Shown here piece by piece: positions 56,301 to 62,807 of a stretch of DNA of 64,000 bases (the first letter of the stretch is position 1; the number at the start of each line of letters is the position of its first letter). The stretch spans positions 248,001 to 312,000 of the forward strand of contig OZ243042.1 of the NCBI GenBank assembly GCA_965212085.1. The letters run 5' to 3'. The notes below the pieces were generated by a model. That model ran no database searches. It saw only the letters and a list, made by a program, of their open reading frames with translations, and had not been told where the DNA came from. The DNA is from JAHRAW01 sp965212085 (lineage in GTDB: Bacteria > Pseudomonadota > Gammaproteobacteria > Arenicellales > Poriferihabitantaceae). Made by a program: the position numbers and the translations under genes.

Positions 56301-56473
56301 ATGTCCTGCGCCTGCGCCTGCCCCGCCAACACCGGCAAAAAAACCAACGCAAAAACCGCGCAAACCCGGCGCAGGTGGGGAACCCGCAGGTGGGGAACCC
56401 GCAGGTGGGGGTGAGTTGTTGGGAAAACTTGGGGGGTGGGGGATGGCATGGCTGACCTTTGTTTGGTTGGCAT
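47360..56473 (-). CDS. Giant Ig-like/VCBS-repeat surface protein with C-terminal outer-membrane beta-barrel
   Basis: A 3037-residue protein. A signal peptide ends near residue 54 (Gln-Ala-Gln-Ala). Residues about 55-1680 are repeated cadherin/He_PIG-type domains of 85-100 residues, each with a TGGNxxLxYTL strand and a GTP-turn. About 1684-2430 holds four VCBS-type repeats with ATGTWSY/GVWTYTL-like and TITGVNDAPT motifs; about 2435-2545 is another Ig-like domain. SERALQKTLAAFGRAFAAGT precedes a linker, and about 2700-3037 is an autotransporter-like barrel ending in ...SLRF, a typical BAM signal. Residues about 2606-2648 are encoded by palindromic repeats. It is probably an adhesin. Two in-frame starts (56473, 56449) share identical AAAGGT Shine-Dalgarno contexts. 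Confidence 0.85.
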   Translation of the reverse strand: MPTKQRSAMPSPTPQVFPTTHPHLRVPHLRVPHLRRVCAVFALVFLPVLAGQAQAQDITATVEVVANDQIRVDFSAPVNVAASGETGHDTSALNHEPWRFRGARLFAEVMITPNSDGTAVTLQLLRKAGIPIIADPIVSETFFVLLPGPSGVSTIRGTDTTRRVRGFSATVRPLGPEAELTAALDETSLDDATVTVELTRTTFESFTGAGAPAPADFTVTVTGGGSGVVDVTAIARVDGDTATLTLGYDGAGLAIRPTLSIVVPDSAHTEGGNLTTNTVPINTAPTITNPGRQRYVLNEAITPLGIAVGDDDRGSVTVTVAGLPSGLTFSSISSNVTGTPDTAGESEVTITADDTVNDAVTATFPITVDEFPATVTVASPTGTVAEAALNGTLVTLTLSEAVFTDPLTATPPPFTLDEDSVAAGITVAATPAPARVSDTQATFTLAYTAVGAGLAGNAAITVTVDEGAHDSVGFLSTADPISVIATDQPPMFAAGATIPDQFPGLFRAYNLTLPVATGGNGALAYTLAGLPDGLTFNPGSRTISGAGEEADAGRTYTYRVHDSDANRANSDSDTLDFPLRVIEPASFVNPAIPPLTFVVDEVINITLPAASAGLDPLVHESATLAVDAFPGLTFDPDSRVVSGSRATAGSVPLAYSVTDARGVILNFLPALSLTIEVDTAPAFTQGQAIADLTFPVGKPVSVTLPAADPDSVTVGNRPFIYRIPGAADNLPSGLTFNESTRVLSGTPDTVAVAADFVYRARDRDGDFSDSAQDLTFSITIEANLTPNFTGVTIEDVFITRGKPITPITLPEANSGDGALTYTLPLTGADGLNFDGTTRTLSGTPTFTTTFNAEYTATDQDGDPVTASFTITTQIDESPTFGAIEAQEYIVGEAITPLALGATGGNRGLTYTIGATPALHDGLTFNAAIPPTLTGTPTAAAAARTYTITATDGDGSAASTSFAITVAEDTVPAFTQGQAIADLVFLVGTAVSVTLPAADPDSVTVGNRPFIHRIPGAGGGSSGPLPSGLMFDESTRVLSGTPDTVAAAAAYLYRARDRDGDFSIRSQDLAFTITIEEDLVPDFIGVTIDDVFITRLKPITPITLPEANGGNGDLTYSVVEIDFFRFVGLAFDAASRVISGTATNDVGTRTSAYRATDADGDVGMVNIDFTFEADLVPTYPAVAAQEYVLNRAITPLSLPATGGNRGLTYVLTATPALPAGLTFNDPASAGDPPTITGTPTTAADAETYTITATDDDGSQVSTSFTIAVAGPSARLTGPTPLTATEATLDGTFIFVTLTNTTYESLVIGPHFTLNGASGFVSAGGATRMSDTEARIRLTHNPSEDGELTRDLVVTVTVADAAHTGSGDLTTPNSIAISRRPDLSPSFGTDSIDPQTYTRNTAVSVTLPAATGGDPPLSYTIENQEAQIMSSLNLPVGLTFTSATRVLDGTPVNVQAALNYVYRVNDGDETTDPETAILAFTITIVEGDIQPTFGSREVGDLNYTVDNAVSVTLPEATGGNPPLMYALSTGTLPAGLTLAAAAPFIVAGTPTAAQAETDFTWTATDSDTTNPDSVDLDFTITIAADFTPTFGAATITDQTYTATVDVGTVTLPTATGGNRTLAYTLTPALPANLTFDGAPAGNGPPIITGTPAAAMATAAEYTYTATDEDGSFVRLTFDLVIDPAPVVISGVATGTIVEGTNSTGAALTITNPNSGGSTLFTALSQAGDYGTFTLVAAGTWSYVLNNDNPTVIALNTDSVPLMDTFTVTAAAAPPTVTRDVVITITGVNDAPTGRIIAPAGDLEVSHDTVVNVRGEGTDVDNEDATLTLLWTALDADNNAVGTFGDASLAETTWTAPSSDAVVTLSFSVSDGTLAINPNVTVTVVPVAVTFSGTLTGAVTENTGPNTAGGTVTATNDDDGSTSAIVPQTATGTYGAFTIAANGVWTYTLDNADDDTDNLAGGATMTDQFTVAAVDGGSTSVVITVTGVNDAPTAQILAPAAGQVEFGEDVTVTGERSDPDTSPSGLTFLWATEPPNRGTFADDSALGTTWTVPDSGTDTITLVFTVTDSGNLQSQARVALEPRGAPITFTGNTSGAVTEDAATTTATGTLTAVNPNPTGGTDFVAITDRPGTYGAFSIVAATGVWTYTLNNADIDTDRLTTGDSPTETFTVVAEADSSATQVVTITITGANDTPTVTISQPLPSAGTFSVISGQQVTLRAAATNPETGDTLTYTWSATSATGSFANTGSANTIWTTPTVASGNMDVTLTLSVSDGATAGTDMVDVLVTQQPAVTGPGVGLIDSGGDTATDLPVSDVTMTDDNGNILAGGVATGVLTVDNVPTNARPTYSVTRQPTFGSVALGPVVSSSLAFQTENMRMWTYTLDNNREATRNLGPDAADMEDDFDVRTTVAGITIDRTISVFLETGTFPNDRPTIMIVVGGRNVRVGEGGTLRMTVEEGEEMVSLDARPTRNPEGGMTTEDGIQLGLGFTWADAGNVPEIMFDGGLGGGFPMVTFTAPDERTTLEFTLAITDSDTPQQTANATVIVQVGRTSERALQKTLAAFGRAFAAGTVSVFEDYLSTSGSSANTSHFTVGGHKFELATNAPSAGVGTGRDLSTQTPPSFPNTPTPSFPNDRKTGSDSDHVFHRIGNPVEPLPTAAETSRDLANTINSANLADTTTNGATTGTANTPAATTTTLMSGQDLLMKSAFHLNLNNAAPGTPSWSLWARATTSDFDGKPEDDFDLNGDVTSAYLGTDYRTPNGTRFGLAISETSGDIDYNDATDGANGDLEADLTSLLPYIQWQPSDTTNAWVVLGYGEGDADLTDDRGEVTEVDIDMQMLAAGVSGDLTTYKRSEWSWKASAFAIELESDKNDEADLPAVDASAQRLRAAIQGRVPGTPSANGTQLIPTWELGLRWDDGDAERGAGADLGLGFDYRHPVTGWSIQAKANTLLTHEENDYEEWTAGIQARLDPGAQGRGLTFTLQPTWTKAGRSQRMGIDFSNALGKWSNRGLRLEFTGERTERDDDNTGHNIRLTGSLRF
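48531..48654 (-). repeat. Family A and palindrome C elements inside the giant gene, translated in frame
   Basis: A full A element (48531-48596, short-arm variant) and palindrome C (48635-48654) lie within the coding sequence. On the gene's strand they encode SFPNDRKTGSDSDHVFHRIG and GTGRDLST-like segments. The frame stays open across both. They fall in the linker between the last Ig-like region and the beta-barrel. Confidence 0.9.
56365..56412 (-). repeat. 15-bp tandem repeat in the signal peptide of the giant gene
   Basis: Three units of about 15 bp containing CAGGTGGGGAACCCG encode His-Leu-Arg-Val-Pro repeats in the basic N-region of the signal peptide. The unit is a multiple of three, so length can change without a frameshift. 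Confidence 0.85.
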
Positions 56474-56492
56474 GGCTGACCTTTGATTGGTT
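56445..56492 (-). repeat. 24-bp duplication of the giant gene's translation start
   Basis: Two 24-bp units differing at one base lie in tandem, each with CAAAGGTCAGCC followed by ATG on the minus strand. This gives two in-frame start codons eight codons apart with the same ribosome-binding context. Confidence 0.85.
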
Positions 56493-56499
56493 GATTGTG

Positions 56500-59276
56500 A
56501 TAAAAACCCGAATCTACCGCAAATGAATGGGGGATTGCAAGGGGGAAATGGGGGATTTGGGGTTGGTTTGGGGATGGGGATTTGGGGTTGGTTGGGGGTG
56601 ATGGGGAATTTGGGGATTTTTGGAGCGGATTTATGCCGGATTTGGGGGTTGGAGCGGGGTTATGCCCGCTTGCAGGTAGTCGCGACCTGCCCCCCGAACA
56701 CCGGATGGTTGGATGGCGGACGCGGAGCGATGGAGATTGTAGCCGGATTTGGCACGGATTTGGGGGCTGGATCGGTGTTATGCCCGTTTGCAGGTAGTAG
56801 GGGCAGGTATCCAGTTTCATCTGGTTCGGCGGCGGCAGGCGTAGGGACAGGTCGCGACCTGTCCCCGATTGGACGCTGAATTCCCGCCTCACCTCTGCCG
56901 TCATTCCCGAACGATAGAAAAATAAGGAGCGTAGCGACTATATTTTTCATCGCTATTCGGGAATCCAGTGCCACTACCGAGGGCTTCGACAGGCGGCGTA
57001 GGGACAGGTCGCGACCTGTCCCCGATTGGACGCTGAATTCCCGCCTCACCTCTGCCGTCATTCCCGAACGATAGAAAAATAAGGAGCGATAGCGACCGTT
57101 TGTTTCATCGCTATTCGGGAATCCAGGGGTTAAACCGGGTGGGTCGTGTGGCACTGGATTCCCGAGAGCGCCAAGTGTCCGTAAGCCGCTAACGCGGCAA
57201 CGGACACTAACGCTCGGGAATGACGGCAGCGCGAGGCGCGGGGCGGGTTGCGCGTGACGCGCATTTGCGGGGGGAGACCCCCCGCAGACCCCCCTTGCGG
57301 CGCGGGGAAACATCCTGTTTCCAGCGCCGCCGCGCGCGTCCCTGCGCACGCCGAAGTCAGCGGCTACGCCGCCGGTTGGACGGCCGCAGAGGTGTAAAGA
57401 CGGGCAAGGGAAACGATGAGGCTTGGTCGCTTCCTTTGTCCTTCCTTACGCCTCTGCCGTCATTCCCGAACGATAGAAAAATAAGGAGCGGTAGCGACCA
57501 TATTTTTCATCGCTATTCGGGAATCCAGTGCCACTACCGAGGGCTTCGACAGGCGGCGTAGGGACAGGTCGCGACCTGTCCCCGATTGGACGCTGAATTC
57601 CCGCCTCACCTCTGCCGTCATTCCCGAACGATAGAAAAATAAGGAGCGTAGCGACTATATTTTTCATCGCTATTCGGGAATCCAGAGGTTAAACCGGGTG
57701 GGTCAAATGGCGCTGGATTCCCGAGAGCGCCAAGTGTCCGTAAGCCGCTAACGCGGCAACGGACACTAACGCTCGGGAATGACGGCAGAGTTGTTGCTAC
57801 GTTCCTCGGTGTGTCATGCCCACGAAAGTACAAATCGCCCTCGGTGTCATTCCCGAACGATAGAAAAATAAGGAGCGCAGCGACCATATTTTTCATCGCT
57901 ATTCGGGAATCCAGGGGTTAAACCGGCGGTGGGTCAAATGGCGCTGGATTCCCGAGAGCGCCAAGTGTCCGTAAGCCGCTTGCGCGGCAACGGACACTAA
58001 CGCTCGGGAAAGACGGCAGCGTTGTTGCTACGCTCTCGGTGTTATACCCGCGAAAGCGTAAATCGCCCTCGGTGTCATTCCCGAACGATAGAAAAATAGG
58101 GAGCGATAGCGACCATATTTTTCATCGCTATTCGGGAATCCAGAGACTAAACCGGCGGTGGGTCGTGTGGCGCTGGATTCCCGAGAGCGCCAAGTGTCCG
58201 TAAGCCGCTAACGCGGCAACGGACACTAACGCTCGGGAATGACGACAGCGCGAGGCGCGGGTTTGCGCGTGACGCGCATTTGCGGGGGGAGACCCCCCGC
58301 AGACCCCCCTTGCGGCGCGGGGAAACATCCTGTTTCCAGCGCCGCCGCGCGCGTCCTGCGCGCGCCGAAGTTAGCGGCTACGCCGCCGGTTGGACGGCCG
58401 CAGAGGTGTAAAGACGGACAAGGGAAACGATGAGGCTTGGTCGCTTTTTTTGCGCTTCCTTTGTCCTTCCTTACACCTCTGCCGTCATTCCCGAACGATA
58501 GAAAAATAGGGAGCGCAGCGACCATATTTTTCATCGCTATTCGGGAATCCAGGGGTTAAACCGGGTGGGTCATAATGGCGCTGGATTCCCGAGAGCGCCA
58601 AGTGTCCGTAAGCCGCTAACGCGGCAACGGACACTAACGCTCGGGAATGACGACAGCGCGAGGCGCGGGTTTGCGCGTGACGCGCATTTGCGGGGGGAGA
58701 CCCCCCGCAGACCCCCCTTGCGGCGCGGGGAAACATCCTGTTTCCAGCGCCGCCGCGCGCGTCCCTGCGCGCGCCGAAGTTAGCGGCTACGCCGCCGGTT
58801 GGACGGCCGCAGAGGTGTAAAGACGGACAAGGGAAACGATGAGGCTTGGTCGCTTCTTTTGCGCTTCCTTTGCCCTGCCTTACACCTCTGCCGTCATTCC
58901 CGAACGATAGAAAAATAAGGAGCGCAGCGACTATATTTTTCATCGCTATTCGGGAATCCAGTGCCACTACCGAGGGCTTCGACAGGCGGCGTAGGGACAG
59001 GTCGCGACCTGTCCCCGATTGGACGCTGAATTCCCGCCTCACCTCTGCCGTCATTCCCGAACGATAGAAAAATAAGGAGCGCCAGCGACTATATTTTTCA
59101 TCGCTATTCGGGAATCCAGGGGTTAAACCGGCGGTGGGTCAAATGGCGCTGGATTCCCGAGAGCGCCAAGTGTCCGTAAGCCGCTAACGCGGCAACGGAC
59201 ACTAACGCTCGGGAATGACGACAGAGTTGTTGCTACGTTCCTCGGTGTCATACCCGCATATACGGGTAGGGACGGA
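56500..59276. repeat. Palindrome cluster 2 (2.8 kb without genes)
   Basis: A G-run-rich stretch (56520-56660) is followed by nine family A elements, all in minus orientation (56900-56966, 57057-57124, 57459-57526, 57617-57683, 57846-57912, 58074-58141, 58484-58550, 58893-58959, 59050-59117), six family B (57156-57224, 57715-57783, 57946-58013, 58175-58243, 58583-58651, 59151-59219), four palindrome C (56844, 57001, 57561, 58994) and three D modules (about 57225-57455, 58244-58480, 58652-58885). The A-B-A-B alternation with 30-60 bp spacers is regular. No coding potential beyond repeat read-through is seen. Confidence 0.9.
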
Positions 59277-59408
59277 TTATTCGCCATCCTTATCGCTCCG
59301 CCGCCGCTCCGAATCCGGGTCCGGGTGGTTTTTCCCCCACCACATGACGCCAAACCACATCACGATCAACGGAATGGCAATTATCAGATATACTTCGGGT
59401 AGAGACAT
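59277..59408 (-). CDS. 43-residue single-span membrane protein
   Basis: A short gene running from ATG 59408 to TAA 59277. A near-perfect Shine-Dalgarno (AGGAGGTG) lies 6 bp upstream and the gene begins 5 bp after the preceding stop, so it is very likely real. The product has one transmembrane helix (VYLIIAIPLIVMWFGVMWW) then a charged tail of Asp, Arg and Lys residues. The family is not recognised. It is the last member of the argJ-mutT run and borders palindrome cluster 2. Confidence 0.6.
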   Translation of the reverse strand: MSLPEVYLIIAIPLIVMWFGVMWWGKNHPDPDSERRRSDKDGE

Positions 59409-59413
59409 TTTTT

Positions 59414-59635
59414 TCACCTCCTGAAATCAAAAATAGCGAGAAACATCAGAATAGCACCGATAGTGGCGCCGGTGATAACCGCCCATATCTCGCCACCCAC
59501 AAAAAGTGCCTCCACAGCGACCCCGGCAAGCAACAAGACGGCGATTTGGCACAGGCCGGTTCGCAACAATTTCTCATCAAACTTCATCATTTGGAAGATA
59601 CCAGATTCCAGCCCGAAAATCACAAAAATACTCAT
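59414..59635 (-). CDS. Small membrane protein coupled to mutT
   Basis: A 73-residue protein whose ATG 59635 overlaps the mutT stop by 4 bp (ATGA). It has two clear hydrophobic segments (GLCQIAVLLLAGVAVEALF and IWAVITGATIGAILMFLAIF) separated by a Gly-Gly-Glu turn, plus a short hydrophobic N-terminus. An internal Met-Met start at 59590 is possible but has no Shine-Dalgarno. The family is not recognised. It forms a pair with the 43-residue membrane protein downstream. Confidence 0.6.
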   Translation of the reverse strand: MSIFVIFGLESGIFQMMKFDEKLLRTGLCQIAVLLLAGVAVEALFVGGEIWAVITGATIGAILMFLAIFDFRR

Positions 59636-60111
59636 CCCCCGCCGAAATCAAGCACTTGCTCCCCTTCCAACGCCTCCAATATCGGATACACCGCCGCCAG
59701 CACATCAAGACAACGGATTTCTTCGGGCGTGAGCCAGCGCGTCTGCTGGCCTTCCCGGCCAACGGCCTGGCCGGTGAAGGAATCCACCACAAAAACCTCC
59801 AGCCACACCCGCGCGTGGGGGTAGTCAAAGGGCAACGCCAGCAGCGGGCGGGCGCGCACGGTCTCGACGCCGAGTTCTTCGCGGATTTCCCGTTGCAGGG
59901 CGTGGCGGGGGGATTCGCCTTGCTCAACCTTGCCGCCGGGGAACTCCCACTGCCCGGCGCAAGGTTGGCCCGGGGTGCGCTGCTGCATGAGCAGGCGGTT
60001 TTGCCGGCGCAATACGCCGACGGCCACTTGCAGCCGTCCCTGGGCGGTTTGGGCCGGGGCGGTCGGGGTAGCCTGGGCGGCCTGGGTGGGTTCAGGTGCG
60101 GTAGTCGGCAT
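59632..60111 (-). CDS. mutT: 8-oxo-dGTP diphosphatase (MutT-like Nudix hydrolase)
   Basis: A 159-residue Nudix enzyme that removes oxidised dGTP. ATG 60111 is preferred to an upstream TTG. After a Pro-Ala-Thr-Gln-rich N-terminal 25 residues, VAVGVLRRQNRLLMQQR leads into the Nudix box GGKVEQGESPRHALQREIREELG with its catalytic glutamates. GQWEFPGGK is the MutT substrate motif. The first 20 bp overlap the argJ 3' end, so the two are in one operon. E. coli MutT is 129 residues; the difference is the N-terminal extension. Confidence 0.88.
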   Translation of the reverse strand: MPTTAPEPTQAAQATPTAPAQTAQGRLQVAVGVLRRQNRLLMQQRTPGQPCAGQWEFPGGKVEQGESPRHALQREIREELGVETVRARPLLALPFDYPHARVWLEVFVVDSFTGQAVGREGQQTRWLTPEEIRCLDVLAAVYPILEALEGEQVLDFGGG

Positions 60112-61363
60112 TGATTTCAATGTAGCCGTGGGTCAGGTCGCAAGTCCACACCCGCGCGCGGCCATCCGCCAGCCCGATGTCCACTTCAATGAGGATTTCC
60201 CGGCCTTTGAGATGCCGGGCCAGCGGGGCTTCGTCAAAGCCATCCACGCGCCGGCCTTGCTCGGCGACCGGCGTCCCGCCGACTGCGATGGCGAGCCGCT
60301 GCGGGTCAATGCGCTGTCCCGCTTTGCCCACCGCCATCACGATCCGCCCCCAGTTGGCGTCTTCGCCGGCGATGGCGGTTTTCACCAGGGGCGAGTTGGC
60401 GATGGACTTGGCGATTATTTTCGCGGCGGGGTGGTTTTCGGCGCCGCGCACTTCCACGGTGATGAGTTTTTGCGCGCCTTCGCCGTCTCGCACCACCTGG
60501 ATTGCGAGGTCGGTCATGACCCGCGCCAGCGCCGCCCGGAAATCGTCGAGGGCCGGGTCGGCGGCGTGCTCCGGGTCCGGGTGCGGCGGCGGGTTGCCGG
60601 CTTTGCCCGTGGCGAAGGCGATGCAGGTGTCGCTGGTGGAGGTGTCGCCGTCCACGGTGATGGCGTTGAAAGACGCTTCGGCGGCGGCGGCCAGCAGGGT
60701 TTGCAACAGCGCGCGCGGGAGGGCGGCGTCGGTGAACAGGAAGGCCAGCAGGGTGGCCATGTCCGGCGCGATCATGCCGGAGCCTTTGGCGAAGCCGTTG
60801 ATGGCCACCGGCGTGCCGCAAATCAACGCACGCGCGGTGGCGCCCTTGGCGAAGGTGTCGGTGGTGCCGATGGCGGCGGCGGCCCGCTCCCATGCGCAGG
60901 CGTCGTTGGCAAGAGACGACACCAATCGCGGCACGGCGTTGACGATGGCATCCACCGCCAGCGGCTCGCCGATGACCCCGGTGGAAGCCGCCAGCACCTG
61001 TTCGGCCCGGCAGCCGAGGGCCGCGGCCACCGCCCGGCAGGTCTCCAGCACGTGCCGCCGGCCGGCCTCGCCGGTGCCGGTGTTGGCGTTGCCGGCGTTG
61101 ACGATGAGGGCGCGGGGCGCCAATCCATCCCCTTCTTTGAACCGGCGCCGGCACCACTCCACCGGCGCACCAACAAATGCCGCCCGCGTCAACACCCCGG
61201 CGGCGGCGGCGCCTTCATCCACCACCGCCAACATCAAATCATCCCGACCCCGGTACCCCCCCCCGGACCCAACAACGCCCAACCGCACCCCGGCAATAGC
61301 CGCCAACGCCGGAAAAGCCGCAGGCGCGAGGGGGGATTTTGGGGGGGGACGTGTTTGGTTCAT
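60092..61363 (-). CDS. argJ: Glutamate N-acetyltransferase / amino-acid acetyltransferase ArgJ
   Basis: A 423-residue ArgJ of the cyclic arginine pathway. The self-cleavage site is in KGSGMIAPDMATLLAF near residue 193, where the chain splits before the nucleophilic Thr. STGVIGEPL near residue 125 forms the oxyanion region, and TVDGDTSTSDT follows. The start at ATG 61363 leads to a Pro-Lys-rich N-terminus. It is first in the argJ-mutT-small membrane protein run, and repeat cluster 3 lies upstream. Confidence 0.94.
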   Translation of the reverse strand: MNQTRPPPKSPLAPAAFPALAAIAGVRLGVVGSGGGYRGRDDLMLAVVDEGAAAAGVLTRAAFVGAPVEWCRRRFKEGDGLAPRALIVNAGNANTGTGEAGRRHVLETCRAVAAALGCRAEQVLAASTGVIGEPLAVDAIVNAVPRLVSSLANDACAWERAAAAIGTTDTFAKGATARALICGTPVAINGFAKGSGMIAPDMATLLAFLFTDAALPRALLQTLLAAAAEASFNAITVDGDTSTSDTCIAFATGKAGNPPPHPDPEHAADPALDDFRAALARVMTDLAIQVVRDGEGAQKLITVEVRGAENHPAAKIIAKSIANSPLVKTAIAGEDANWGRIVMAVGKAGQRIDPQRLAIAVGGTPVAEQGRRVDGFDEAPLARHLKGREILIEVDIGLADGRARVWTCDLTHGYIEINADYRT

Positions 61364-62546
61364 CAGGGGTTCGGCTTGGTCAGGTTAGCGGCTGAGACCG
61401 CAGGTTGGACACTGGATTGCTCGTATCGTCCCTGCTACTCGCCCTGCGCGCTACGCACAATTTTGCTCCGCCCCCCGTTCAAGCCGGAGGCAGGCTCTGC
61501 GCGGGAATTGTATAGGTTCACCAATCCCCTGACAAACGCCGACAAGCCGCGACCCGCCCCTGACGTTAGCGGCTACGCCCCCCGTTGAACATTGGACGCC
61601 GGATTCCCGAATAACGATGAAACAAACGCTCGCCGGCGCTCCCTGTTTTTCTATCGTTCGGGAGTGGCGCGAGGGCGCGGGGCGGGTTGCGCGTGACGCG
61701 CATGTGGGGGGGAGAGCCCCCCACGCCCCCCTGTGCGGCGCGGGAAAACATCCTGTTTTCAGCGCCGCTGCGCACATCCCTGTGCGCGATGGCCGGCTAT
61801 CGCCGGGCCGAAAAAGCGGATGCCCGATACGATGAAAAATATGGTCGCTACCGCTCCCTATTTTTCTATCGTTCGGGTATGACACCGAGGGAGATTTACA
61901 CTTTCATGGGTATAACACCGAGAGCGTGGCAACAACTCTGTCGTCATTCCCGAGCGTTAGTGTCCGTTGCCGCGTTAGCGGCTTACGGACACTTGGCGCT
62001 CTCGGGAATCCAGCGCCATTATGACCCACCCGGTTTAACCCCTGGATTCCCGAATAGCGATGAAAAATATAGTCGCTATCGCTCCTTATTTTTCTATCGT
62101 TCGGGAATGACACCGGGGGCGTAAGGCAGGGCAAGGAAGCGGCGAAACGGTGGCGTAGGGGCAGGTCGCGACCTGCCCCTACTACCCACAAATGCGGGAA
62201 TGACACCGAGGGCGTAAGGAAGAACAAAGGAAGCGCAAAAAAAGCGACCAAGCCTCATCGTTTCCCTTGCCCGTCTTTACACCTCTGCGGCCGTCCAACC
62301 GGCGGCGATAGCCGCTGACTTCGGCGTGCGCAGGGACGCGCACGGCGGCGCTGAAAACAGGATGTTTTCCCGCGCCGCAAGGGGGGTCTGCGGGGGGTCT
62401 CCCCCCGCAAATGCGCGTCACGCGCACCCCACGCCTCGCGCCACCGCAAATGCGCGTCACGCGCACCCAAACCCGCGCAAGCGGCTCGGACACTTGCGTA
62501 CTCGGGAATCCAGCGGTCAACTGATCCGGTGCAGCCGGTCTCTTAT
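61364..62546. repeat. Palindrome cluster 3 (1.2 kb without genes)
   Basis: Between the argJ start and the glutaredoxin-like gene lie three family A elements in plus orientation (61601-61665 degenerate, 61818-61883 short-arm, 62044-62111), one family B (61943-62011), a variant palindrome C (62157-62178) and two D modules (about 61668-61805, and inverted at 62215-62480). The promoter for argJ must also lie here but was not identified. No coding ORF was found outside repeat read-through. Confidence 0.88.
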
Positions 62547-62807
62547 TCATCCGGCCAACGCCGCCCTGAGTTCATCCTTGTCGAGAAAGTAGTAGCAAAC
62601 TTCCCGCCGGTTGACGACCAGCGTCGGGACGTATTCGCGGTAGCGGCGGTACCAGCGGGGGTCGTCTTCTATGTTGCGCTCAACGATTTTGAAGCGGGCT
62701 TCGGTTTTCAGTTGACTCAGAAATTCGTCCAGGTCGCGGGCCATATCTTCGCACAGGTGGCAGTCGGTTTTGCGGTAGAAGTAGATGACCGGGCCGGCGG
62801 CGTTCAT
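62547..62807 (-). CDS. Glutaredoxin-like thiol protein (DUF836)
   Basis: An 86-residue thioredoxin-fold protein. FYRKTDCHLCEDM carries the CxxC redox site near residue 16. VERNIEDDPRWYRRYREYVPTLVV gives the family's acidic segment and the cis-Pro before the second strand. It resembles YbbN-linked and DUF836 glutaredoxin-like proteins. Its ATG region overlaps the ligA stop by 4 bp, so it is coupled to DNA ligase; the reason for that pairing is unknown. Confidence 0.85.
   Translation of the reverse strand: MNAAGPVIYFYRKTDCHLCEDMARDLDEFLSQLKTEARFKIVERNIEDDPRWYRRYREYVPTLVVNRREVCYYFLDKDELRAALAG

Noticed and set aside
57057..59219. Regularly spaced repeats that superficially look like a CRISPR array
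   Set aside because: The repeats are long (about 67-69 bp), of two kinds, palindromic throughout, and the spacers are themselves repeated. No cas gene is near.
45951..62546. Possible insertion sequences behind the repeat clusters
   Set aside because: No transposase, integrase or target-site duplication with a coding core could be found in any of the three clusters.
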